Below, in pieces: positions 1 to 7,609 of a stretch of DNA of 64,000 nucleotides. Location of the stretch: assembly GCA_046349915.1 (NCBI GenBank), contig JAXMBL010000008.1, positions 372,001-436,000 on the forward strand. Reading direction: 5' to 3'. The notes beneath the pieces are model-generated. The model was not told where the DNA came from, did not search any database, and saw nothing but the letters and a program-made list of their open reading frames with translations. The position numbers were made by a program, and so were the translations under genes. Positions within the stretch are counted from its first letter, which is position 1, and every line of letters starts with the position of its first letter. Source of the DNA: CAIXSC01 sp046349915 (GTDB lineage: Bacteria; Planctomycetota; Planctomycetia; Pirellulales; Pirellulaceae).

Positions 1-2139
1 TTGCTCTTGCTGTTGTGATCTCGAGCTCGAGGACGAACGTTGTTGTTGACTCCGTTGTTGCTGTTGCTGCTGTTGACGCACGACTTCGTGTTCGCGGGCT
101 CGTAGTTTCAATAGCGACTGGTAAGCCGCTCTCTCTGATCGCAAAGCGGGCTCAAGCGTCTCTCGATGGGGGCGACCTTCAGCGCCGCTCAGCGAATCAA
201 TCGCGGCCTGCATGTGCTTGACGACAGCCGCCAAATGCTCTTGAGAACGCTCGTCGGTCAATCGCTCGCCCAGCGCGACAGCGCGTTCCAAGGCCGATTC
301 TTGAGACAACTTGACCTGCGAGACATCGGCCGTCAGTTTTTCGACCAGTTCCTTCCGAGACGATTCACTCGCGGAAGTCGCGTCATCCGCGGTTCGAGTC
401 AGCTTCCAGGTGGCGTTAACGATTTCCTTTTGGAGCTTCGCCAGTTCTTGAGCGTCCGCGGCGTTGCCGCCTTCACCCTGTTGGCCATTCTGCTGATCTT
501 GCTGCCGCTGTCGTTGTTGCTCGCGAGTTTCCGACTGTCCTTGACGGAAAATCTCCTCGTATGGACGCACCTCGGCGAAATAGAGATCCCCCTCGATCCT
601 CCGCACATTGCCCGAGGCATCCAAATCCTCCGCCCACCAGTGGTAGGCGAGCAGTTGATCGGGTTCCGCGTTCAATTCTTCTAGTCGCACCACATGCTGC
701 TGTTCGGAGCGTTTCTTCGCCTCCAGGTTTTCTCCCAGAACCACTTCAACGGGATCAGCCTCCCCCAAACTGTAGGCGAGACCAAAGCGTTGCACCCCAA
801 AATCATCCACAACACTCGCCGTCAAATGCAATTCTTCGAGTGCGGACACTTCCAAATCGCGAGCAGGAAAAATCGGCTTGATAGCGGCGAACTGGTTCTT
901 CGTTACCTGAATCCGGAATTGCTCGGACTTCGCCGATTTTCTACCTTCCGCGTCGACCAATTCCAACTGCAAGCGTCGCGATACCGAGCACTCCAGGGTC
1001 GCCTCGACCCAATGCCCGACGCCGGTCGCGGCTGTCAACCGAATTGGCGAAGCGTCGGCGGCATCTCCCGTAGCAGGCATGAGCGTCGCGCTCGCGACCG
1101 ACTTGTTCAGTTTGCAGCGCAAGGTTACTCGAGTCCCTTCCACCGCGGAGACGACTCGCACATCCTTGAGCGTCCGATTCTCTAGGCGAGTGTACGCCGG
1201 ATATACCAGATGAGCGTCGGCACGTTCCAACTTGGGGCGTTCAAACACCTTCACCCTGTAAGGCGGAGAACTAGCTCCTTCGATCTCGACTCGATACTCA
1301 AAAGGCGCTTCGACTCGGGAGATCCGCGCGCCAAACACCGGTTCCTGAAGGCTACTGGTCATCGCGATGGGGCTGAAATCAATATTCTCCAGGCTACTTG
1401 CTTCGGTAGTGGGCGAGTTGGGTGGAGCGTCGGACGCTGGCGGTAGATCGGTCGTGAGTGGACGACGAAGCAACGTGGCGGAGAGCGGCACGGCCCCATG
1501 CACTCGCGCCAAGATCGACAGCCCCTCGTCACGCTCGACTTCGATGTCGCCCGGTTCTACTTCGATGACCGTTTCACTGCCCGTTTGGCGAGTGCTGGCG
1601 GGAGTCGTTGTGACGGAGTTGGGAACTGGCGACTGAGACGCCAGCAGGGCTACTCCCGCAAGCGAGACGGCAAACAGTCCGAACGCCATGATGTTGCTGA
1701 AGAGGGCGATGAATCGCTGCCGCGACGACAGCAATTCCGTCCAAGGGTGTCGGCCCGCATGCTGCAAGACTTCGCGCACGACCGCCGTTTGCAGATACCC
1801 CAATCTCTTCCCGGGCGATTCAGGCTTCTGCTCCATGGCTGTCAGCAGGCCGCCGCGCAACTCAGGAAAGCCCTCCTCGATTCGCTTGGCTACTTCTACC
1901 ATTGGCAGGCGACGAAGCGTTATCCCAATCACCACTGCGATGGCGAGCAAGATGGCGGCTGCGAGTAGCAGGGGCGCTACCCAAAGCGAAAGACTCCCTT
2001 GACGGAACCAAGCCCAGACGAACCCCAAAGCCAAGAGTGCGCCGACTCCCCACACCCCCGTCAACCCATGGATCACTCGCTGCACAAATAGTCGACCGGC
2101 GACTTTCCTCAACTGTCGATGTAAGCGATCATCCATCAT
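1..2139 (-). CDS. Large DUF4175-like membrane protein (3' end cut by window edge)
   Basis: Last visible gene of the MoxR/vWA run. It is open for 713 codons from an ATG at 2139 to the left edge, so the C-terminus is missing. The start overlaps the upstream BatA gene's stop by four bases (ATGA), which supports translational coupling. The protein shows two hydrophobic segments in the first 75 residues and a third around residues 135-155. A long, presumably periplasmic, region of beta-rich segments follows, and then a charged helical part. The last visible stretch is strongly glutamine- and serine-rich (runs of Q with R and S). This matches the large DUF4175-type proteins that accompany MoxR/BatA genes in planctomycetes and Bacteroidota, although I assign the family from layout rather than from a diagnostic motif. 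A role in envelope assembly or stress resistance with the MoxR ATPase is inferred. Confidence 0.8.
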   Translation of the reverse strand, partial: MMDDRLHRQLRKVAGRLFVQRVIHGLTGVWGVGALLALGFVWAWFRQGSLSLWVAPLLLAAAILLAIAVVIGITLRRLPMVEVAKRIEEGFPELRGGLLTAMEQKPESPGKRLGYLQTAVVREVLQHAGRHPWTELLSSRQRFIALFSNIMAFGLFAVSLAGVALLASQSPVPNSVTTTPASTRQTGSETVIEVEPGDIEVERDEGLSILARVHGAVPLSATLLRRPLTTDLPPASDAPPNSPTTEASSLENIDFSPIAMTSSLQEPVFGARISRVEAPFEYRVEIEGASSPPYRVKVFERPKLERADAHLVYPAYTRLENRTLKDVRVVSAVEGTRVTLRCKLNKSVASATLMPATGDAADASPIRLTAATGVGHWVEATLECSVSRRLQLELVDAEGRKSAKSEQFRIQVTKNQFAAIKPIFPARDLEVSALEELHLTASVVDDFGVQRFGLAYSLGEADPVEVVLGENLEAKKRSEQQHVVRLEELNAEPDQLLAYHWWAEDLDASGNVRRIEGDLYFAEVRPYEEIFRQGQSETREQQRQRQQDQQNGQQGEGGNAADAQELAKLQKEIVNATWKLTRTADDATSASESSRKELVEKLTADVSQVKLSQESALERAVALGERLTDERSQEHLAAVVKHMQAAIDSLSGAEGRPHRETLEPALRSERAAYQSLLKLRAREHEVVRQQQQQQQRSQQQRSSSSSRSQQQEQ

Positions 2140-4448
2140 GTGGGCTCCACTTGAGGTAGGGCGGAGCGAGTTCGTCGACCTCCCCACCAGGTTTCCACGA
2201 TCAGTGTGACGAGGCAAGCAATAATGAGCCAGCGCCACACTTGTTGGCGTCCTTCCAATTCGTGATCACGCGCCTGTCGTAATCGCTCGAGTTGATCCGA
2301 GCGAGCGACAACTCCCCCCATGGTAACTCCGAGCTGTTCCAACCGGTCCAGTTCCAACGGCGACGTATCGCTTTCGCGCGACGCCAGATTGACGGCAAAG
2401 CGAGTGGCCGCGGCGCCACTCGTGACCTCATAAATACCAGGCTCGTGCGTGTCACGTATCTCCGTCGTTCCGGCGGGCAGTGAACGAGTTTGCCCCTGGG
2501 GAGTCTTAAGGACCGCGCCCGCCACCACCGGTAAGGGCAACGTCGCGACCGCCCCTACCTCAACGCTTGGCATCGGGCGAGCCACCCCTGTCGCCAGATC
2601 CAACCAAGCGGAGATCATCGGTACGAATTTGGTCGAGACAGCCCATTGGCTATCGTCGGGATTCCAGCCGCTGGTCGCGAGAAATACGTAGCCTTTGTCG
2701 AGTCGTTGTTCGACGATCCATGGTTGACCATCGTCGAACGTCGCGATCACCCGGGCTCCCCCCTGCTCTTCCCGCCGCAACTCGTGCCGCCGCCAAAAGT
2801 GGATTCGAGTGAAGTCGTTGTAGCGCGGGAGAGCGAATGGGGCGAACAGCGGGTGAGTGAATTCGATTTGCCCCACGAGCGAAAATGCGTTCGACGATGG
2901 CTGTTGGGACGCGGCGGCGTTCCCGGCCGCTACAAGGTTGTCGGACTTCTCGGGACGATCCCCTGTCGACTTACCATCCGCGGATGAGTCCCCAGTGGTT
3001 TGGCGAATCAATGCTTGTTGGGACCGAAACGCTTCTTGATGAGCAGGAACTAAGAGCACGACCGCTCCTTGGCTCGCCACCTTCCGCAGCAATTCGAGTT
3101 CGTTGGTCGCCAGCGGTCTCGTCACCACGACGAGTTGGGGAGGCAAAGGCCCAGCGAGCGACTTCGCCGCTTCCTCGCCAGTCGTCCAGGCGACTCGTCG
3201 GAGTGGATCGTCCGCGGTCGCGAGCTTCAAGTAGTATCGCCAGCCTTGAGGATCGTTCTCCGCATCATCGCCAAGGTAAGCCAGAGTCACTTCGCGTACG
3301 ATCGGCGGGCTGACGAAGTGTATGTTGTCGAAGGGGTGGTCGTCGCCCCGCAATACGATTCGCTCGGCGGCGAGTTGGTGCGATGGTCGAGGGAATCGTA
3401 CCACTCGACTTTCGCCCGGTGGCACTTGAACGGCCAACACATCGTCCGACGAATCCTTTGTCGCGGCTTTCTTTGCCGAACGATGAGTTTCAAGATCCGG
3501 GGAAGCCGAAGCTCCGTTGGGTAATCGTTGCCTCTCCTGTTGCCAACTCAGATAAAACTGGTCGCCCGTCGAATCGGCCGAATTGCTAACGCGGACTCGC
3601 GGCGAGTTGGTTTGATCCTGTTCACCGTCGGCTGAGTTTGCAAATTCCGAATCGCCATCACCCGTCAAAAGTTGGATTCCCGCGTTCGTGCGGGCTTTTG
3701 TCGACAACTTACGCACGGCCAAGCGGACGCGAGCGGGCCAAGCCATGCTTTGCAGGGCTTCCAGTCGTTCCGACCGAGTAAAATCGCCGATCGCGATGAT
3801 CACCGGCTCCGCCAGTGTTTGTTGCACATCGCCTGAGGAATCCAATTCCGAGGCCAAAGTGGCCAAGGCGTTGCCTAAGTCCCCGGCTTCCCAAGTAGGC
3901 TGCAACTGCGGTAGTTTCTGACGCACCAGTTCCAGCGTCGCGCCCGCGGGCAACGGCAGGGCGGACGCTCCCCCAGCGGCTGATGCGCTATTGCTCGCCA
4001 ATGCCTTGGGAAATGGCACTTCGGCCCGCAGTTGATCACCAAAGGTGAACAGCGCCAACTCGTCGTGCGGCGCCACTTGTTCCAATTCCTTGCGAACCGC
4101 TTCCAGCGCCTGTTGCCATAGATCTTCGCGCCGCATGCTCGCGCTCGCGTCCACCAGGAGGGCCACGCGTCGTTTCGGCAAGTCGTTCAACGTCAGGATG
4201 CTCGATTCGCGGAGAAAAGGGCGAGCGAAGGCGAAAGCCAGCAAACCGAGAGCGGCGAGTCGCAGGAGCAGCAAGAGGATTTGGTCGAGCCGACTACGAC
4301 GCGTCAAACGAGGCGGCGTCGGCGAGAGAAACAACAAGGAGCTAAAGGGACGATGGCCGCTTGGAGTCTTCCTCGCCAAATGAAACAACACAGGCAAAGC
4401 CAAGCCTGCCAATGCGGCGAGAAACAACGGGGTCAGTATCCCCATCAC
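2136..4448 (-). CDS. BatA-type membrane protein with von Willebrand factor A domain
   Basis: This 770-residue protein has the layout of BatA-like proteins. Two N-terminal membrane segments (about residues 5-25 and 56-79) are separated by a basic loop containing HLARKTPSGHRPF. A vWA domain follows, with the metal-ion-dependent adhesion site motif DASAS at residues 100-104, then a long periplasmic region and a C-terminal membrane helix near residues 735-755. vWA proteins of this kind are partners of MoxR AAA+ ATPases. The middle region around residues 370-450 looks like a glutamine-amidotransferase-type alpha/beta fold, a feature often seen in longer planctomycete versions, but I see no catalytic Cys-His pair. 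The start is a GTG that overlaps the DUF58 stop; an in-frame ATG follows immediately at 4445. Confidence 0.88.
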   Translation of the reverse strand: MMGILTPLFLAALAGLALPVLFHLARKTPSGHRPFSSLLFLSPTPPRLTRRSRLDQILLLLLRLAALGLLAFAFARPFLRESSILTLNDLPKRRVALLVDASASMRREDLWQQALEAVRKELEQVAPHDELALFTFGDQLRAEVPFPKALASNSASAAGGASALPLPAGATLELVRQKLPQLQPTWEAGDLGNALATLASELDSSGDVQQTLAEPVIIAIGDFTRSERLEALQSMAWPARVRLAVRKLSTKARTNAGIQLLTGDGDSEFANSADGEQDQTNSPRVRVSNSADSTGDQFYLSWQQERQRLPNGASASPDLETHRSAKKAATKDSSDDVLAVQVPPGESRVVRFPRPSHQLAAERIVLRGDDHPFDNIHFVSPPIVREVTLAYLGDDAENDPQGWRYYLKLATADDPLRRVAWTTGEEAAKSLAGPLPPQLVVVTRPLATNELELLRKVASQGAVVLLVPAHQEAFRSQQALIRQTTGDSSADGKSTGDRPEKSDNLVAAGNAAASQQPSSNAFSLVGQIEFTHPLFAPFALPRYNDFTRIHFWRRHELRREEQGGARVIATFDDGQPWIVEQRLDKGYVFLATSGWNPDDSQWAVSTKFVPMISAWLDLATGVARPMPSVEVGAVATLPLPVVAGAVLKTPQGQTRSLPAGTTEIRDTHEPGIYEVTSGAAATRFAVNLASRESDTSPLELDRLEQLGVTMGGVVARSDQLERLRQARDHELEGRQQVWRWLIIACLVTLIVETWWGGRRTRSALPQVEPT

Positions 4449-5437
4449 CCACCTCCTCGCGCGGCGCCGCCCGCCGCCATCCCGCGTCCGCCGGGAGAAC
4501 GTCGAGCGACCCCGCGTCCTTGATTCGCTCGCGCCTGGAGCAAATCAAACAAAGCCAACTCAAGCGGCTGGTCGGTCGTCATCAGCGATAACGCGATCCC
4601 TAAATTACGACAGGTCTTTGTGATGGCTTCCGCGTGGGCCGTGAACTTTTTCAAGTAATCCGCGCGAACGGAAGCCGGGTCGACATACAACTCGCGTCCC
4701 GTCTCCAAATCGCGAAACAACTCAGCGGTGTCGTACAGAAACGAAATCTCCGCCGGATCAAGCACTCGCAAGATCAGCACATCGTGTCCCTGCGAACGCA
4801 AATATCCCAGACGTCGCTCCATGTGCTCGAAAGGGGTCAGCAAATCGGAAATCAGTACGATCAAGCCTCTTTTCCGAGAAGTACGAGCGATCTGCTCAAG
4901 CGGCGAGGCGATGTCGGTAGACTGACCCGTGGGTGACCGTTCCAAAGCGGCATAGATCCGTCGCAAATGTCCCGCGCGGTAGCGAGCAGGCAAGTGCTCC
5001 TCGATCCGGTCGCCAAACGTCACTAAGCCGACGGCGTCACGTTGCAGGGAGAGAAAATGAGCCAAGGTGGCGGCCAAAGTGCGAGCGTATTCAGCCTTGT
5101 CGTACGTGACAGCTTCTTGCCTCCCGCCGGTCACAGACTTTTCGTCGCGGCGAGTCGACCCGAAAGCCATCGAGCGGCTGAGGTCGACCAAGAGGTAACA
5201 ACGCAGGTTCGTTTCATCCTCGTATCGCTTGAGATAATGACGGTCGCTGCGCGCGTACAATCGCCAATCGATATGTCGAGTATCATCTCCCGGGGAATAC
5301 TGCCGATACTCGGTGAATTCCACGGAGAACCCATGGTAAAGACTACGATGCAGTCCGCTTAAAAAGCCCTGCACCACCACACGCGCGCGCAACTCCAAAT
5401 TCCGCACTCGCATGAGTGCCGCCGGGTCAACGAGCAT
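4445..5437 (-). CDS. DUF58 domain protein with vWA fold
   Basis: The gene encodes about 330 residues. The DUF58 signature is clear: a YRQYSPGDD...HIDWR block near the N-terminus, followed by a vWA-like domain with the metal-binding motif DLSRS. The reading frame stays open upstream to 5566, but that extension is translated from a homopurine tract and a heptanucleotide repeat array. It would add an improbable hydrophobic leader, so I place the start at the ATG at 5437 (MLVDPAAL), which also matches the usual N-terminus of the family. No clear ribosome binding site precedes it. It is the classic partner of the upstream MoxR gene and overlaps the downstream BatA gene. The 181 bases between MoxR and this gene are mostly repeat, an insertion inside an otherwise compact operon. 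Confidence 0.88.
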   Translation of the reverse strand: MLVDPAALMRVRNLELRARVVVQGFLSGLHRSLYHGFSVEFTEYRQYSPGDDTRHIDWRLYARSDRHYLKRYEDETNLRCYLLVDLSRSMAFGSTRRDEKSVTGGRQEAVTYDKAEYARTLAATLAHFLSLQRDAVGLVTFGDRIEEHLPARYRAGHLRRIYAALERSPTGQSTDIASPLEQIARTSRKRGLIVLISDLLTPFEHMERRLGYLRSQGHDVLILRVLDPAEISFLYDTAELFRDLETGRELYVDPASVRADYLKKFTAHAEAITKTCRNLGIALSLMTTDQPLELALFDLLQARANQGRGVARRSPGGRGMAAGGAARGGG

Positions 5438-5507
5438 TCGGCGACGAAACGAGTCGTCGAACAACCGTGATTCAGCCGAAGTTGGATTGGATCGAGAAAT
5501 AAACAAG

Positions 5508-5633
5508 AAAGGAAAAAGGAAAAAGGGAAAAGGAAAAACAACCAATGACCAATGACCAATGACCAATGACCAATGACTAATGACTAATGACTAATGACCA
5601 ACAACTAATGACCAATGACTAATGACCAATGAC
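5508..5633. repeat. Homopurine tract plus heptanucleotide tandem array inside the MoxR operon
   Basis: Positions 5508-5539 are nearly pure A/G on the plus strand. They are followed at about 5541-5633 by a tandem array of seven-base units (CAATGAC, TAATGAC and close variants). The array separates moxR from the DUF58 gene, and the moxR stop codon lies inside it. A related array sits at 35081-35135. Confidence 0.85.
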
Positions 5634-6632
5634 AACCTCAAGCAATCTATCAATCACATGATCCACGCTGATTCCTTCCGCTTCGGCTCGATATCCGACT
5701 AGTATGCGATGCCGGAGGGTGGGGCGAGCTAGCGCGCGGATGTCGTCGACCGTCACGTGATGTCGGCCGCACAGGAGCGCTCGCGCCTTGGCGCCGAGCA
5801 CCAGGAACTGAGCGGCCCGAGTTCCGGCGCCCCAACTGACCCAATCGGTCACAAAGGGCGGCGTTTCTTTTCTTCCTGGTCGGCTGGCGGCCGCTAATCG
5901 CACGGCGTATCGCACGAGTTCTTCAGACACGGGCACCTTTCGCACCACATCATGAAAACGCAGGATATCTTGGCCCGTGAATAAGGGTTCGATCGCTTCA
6001 CCGCGTCGAGCGGTGGTGCGTTGCACCACGGTGACTTCATCATCCTCGGGCAGGTAATCGATCAGAACATTGAACATGAAGCGGTCGAGTTGCGCTTCGG
6101 GTAACGGGTAGGTTCCCTCCATTTCGATCGGGTTTTGGGTGGCGAGCACGAAGAAGGGCTCTTCCAGCGGATAGCGAACGCCCGCCACGGTCACTTGATG
6201 TTCCTGCATTGCTTCCAGCAGAGCGGCTTGGGTCTTGGGTGGAGTACGGTTGATTTCGTCGGCCAGAATCACGTTGCCGAAGATCGGCCCTGGCACAAAC
6301 TGCATGTGGCGATGCCCATCACTCCCCTGCTCCAAGATTTCAGTGCCCGTGATGTCCGCGGGCATTAGATCCGGCGTGAATTGAATACGTTGAAAACGTA
6401 AGTGAAACACCTGAGCGACCGACCTCACCAGCAAAGTCTTGGCGAGACCTGGGGCGCCTGTGATCAGACAATGGCCGCCAGCGAACAAGGCGATCAACAA
6501 CTGTTCCACGACGTCGGCTTGTCCGACGATCGCTTTCGACAACTCCTGATCGATGCGAGCCCTACCCGCTCGCAGTTGTTCCACTGCCTGTTGCTCCAGT
6601 TCAAACTCGTCAACTTCAGTCTCGGTGCTCAT
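5619..6632 (-). CDS. moxR: MoxR-family AAA+ ATPase
   Basis: This 337-residue protein carries the MoxR form of the AAA+ core: Walker A GAPGLAKT at residues 59-66, Walker B VILADEINR at 121-129 with acidic pair D125-E126, and a sensor-1 region around the ATQNP motif. An AAA-lid domain follows (RPTLRHRI region). MoxR ATPases act as chaperone-like partners of vWA proteins, and the next two genes downstream encode exactly such partners. The length is normal for the family. The last residues (VIGH) and the TAG stop are encoded by the heptanucleotide array, so the natural C-terminus has been replaced or extended by repeat sequence. The gene lies 59 bases downstream of the DUF4159 gene and is probably co-transcribed with it. 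Confidence 0.95.
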   Translation of the reverse strand: MSTETEVDEFELEQQAVEQLRAGRARIDQELSKAIVGQADVVEQLLIALFAGGHCLITGAPGLAKTLLVRSVAQVFHLRFQRIQFTPDLMPADITGTEILEQGSDGHRHMQFVPGPIFGNVILADEINRTPPKTQAALLEAMQEHQVTVAGVRYPLEEPFFVLATQNPIEMEGTYPLPEAQLDRFMFNVLIDYLPEDDEVTVVQRTTARRGEAIEPLFTGQDILRFHDVVRKVPVSEELVRYAVRLAAASRPGRKETPPFVTDWVSWGAGTRAAQFLVLGAKARALLCGRHHVTVDDIRALARPTLRHRILVGYRAEAEGISVDHVIDRLLEVVIGH

Positions 6633-6691
6633 GGCAGTGGCTCAAGGGAAAAATGTGAGTGAATCAGGGTGCTTGTTCTTGGTTCGGCGTC

Positions 6692-7609
6692 TCAATGCGT
6701 CATCGCATAAGTGATGATGTTGATGCCCAGCGGATACGACCATTTCTCGGAGAATTCCTTGAAGTAGCTGGGGTCGAGCCCTTCGCGTTCCCAACCATCA
6801 CCGATGTCCGTGTTATGGCAGATGATGGCCATCATGCGTCCCTGGTCGTCGAACAAGGCCCGATAGTGAGCTTCGGGCGCGTCCCAGCGTTCGGTCGTCG
6901 CGCCGTTGTACCAGGCGTGAATACTGGGTATTTGCGGCTTCTTCTTCAGATCGTAGACAATGTGAAAGATCTCATGCTCCAACGGCAATTCGACCGGTTC
7001 GCGATCCGGGAACACTCGCTTCAGATTGACGGCCAATCCTTCCCATTCGTCCTCGCCCCAAAAGTCGTCGACCATCAAAAATCCGCCGTTCAACAGGTAC
7101 TTGCGCAGCGCCGCGACTTCCTCGTCCGTCAACCACATGCGGCCCGGCTCAATGATGTAAATGAACGGATAGTCGAACAATGCTTCGTCGGTCAGATCCA
7201 GTATCCGCCCGTTGGGGTCGACCTCGAGCGAAGTGAGCTGGTGCAGTCGGTACGAAAAGTTGAGGTCCGCGTCGGGATAATCGGTGGCCCATTTTCCGCG
7301 ACGCCAGTCGCCTTGCGAGCTGTAACGGATGCGTACGAATGTGAAGACGTCACTCTTGAATTGATCGTCGTTCTTCCATTCCGGCACTCCCCCGCGGTCC
7401 ACCATGTCGGGGCGAATCTCGCGTCGGAAGCCGCCTCGCTGCCCCCACACCGCCGCACTCGCCGCCAGGAAACTCGCACCGATCATGAACAGCAGCGCGA
7501 TCCGGCGTACTCGCGATGAGGCCACGACGGGGCGTTGCGACCGAGAGGGCTTGTCGCGCGCGGGGACTTGGTCCTTCGCGACTGTCACATCCTGCGACTC
7601 GTCTGTCAT
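6692..7609 (-). CDS. DUF4159 domain protein, exported
   Basis: The gene encodes 305 residues with a basic N-terminus and one hydrophobic segment at about residues 36-56, read as a signal peptide or membrane anchor. The remainder resembles DUF4159, a domain related to class I glutamine-amidotransferase-like folds. Landmarks are an FTFVRIRYSS segment, a PFIYI strand and a GGFLMVDDFWG block typical of the family, plus a C-terminal region ending in GINIITYAMTH. No enzymatic activity has been established for the family that I know of. Its start overlaps the upstream TPR gene's stop by four bases. DUF4159 genes are regular companions of MoxR/BatA clusters, so a role in the same envelope complex is likely but inferred. 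Confidence 0.88.
   Translation of the reverse strand: MTDESQDVTVAKDQVPARDKPSRSQRPVVASSRVRRIALLFMIGASFLAASAAVWGQRGGFRREIRPDMVDRGGVPEWKNDDQFKSDVFTFVRIRYSSQGDWRRGKWATDYPDADLNFSYRLHQLTSLEVDPNGRILDLTDEALFDYPFIYIIEPGRMWLTDEEVAALRKYLLNGGFLMVDDFWGEDEWEGLAVNLKRVFPDREPVELPLEHEIFHIVYDLKKKPQIPSIHAWYNGATTERWDAPEAHYRALFDDQGRMMAIICHNTDIGDGWEREGLDPSYFKEFSEKWSYPLGINIITYAMTH

Noticed and set aside
166..2159. Several plus-strand frames of 60-170 codons
   Set aside because: Complementary to the large minus-strand membrane protein and without motifs; shadows caused by high GC.
5438..5566. Hydrophobic N-terminal extension of the DUF58 protein
   Set aside because: Comes from heptamer and homopurine repeats and does not fit the family N-terminus.
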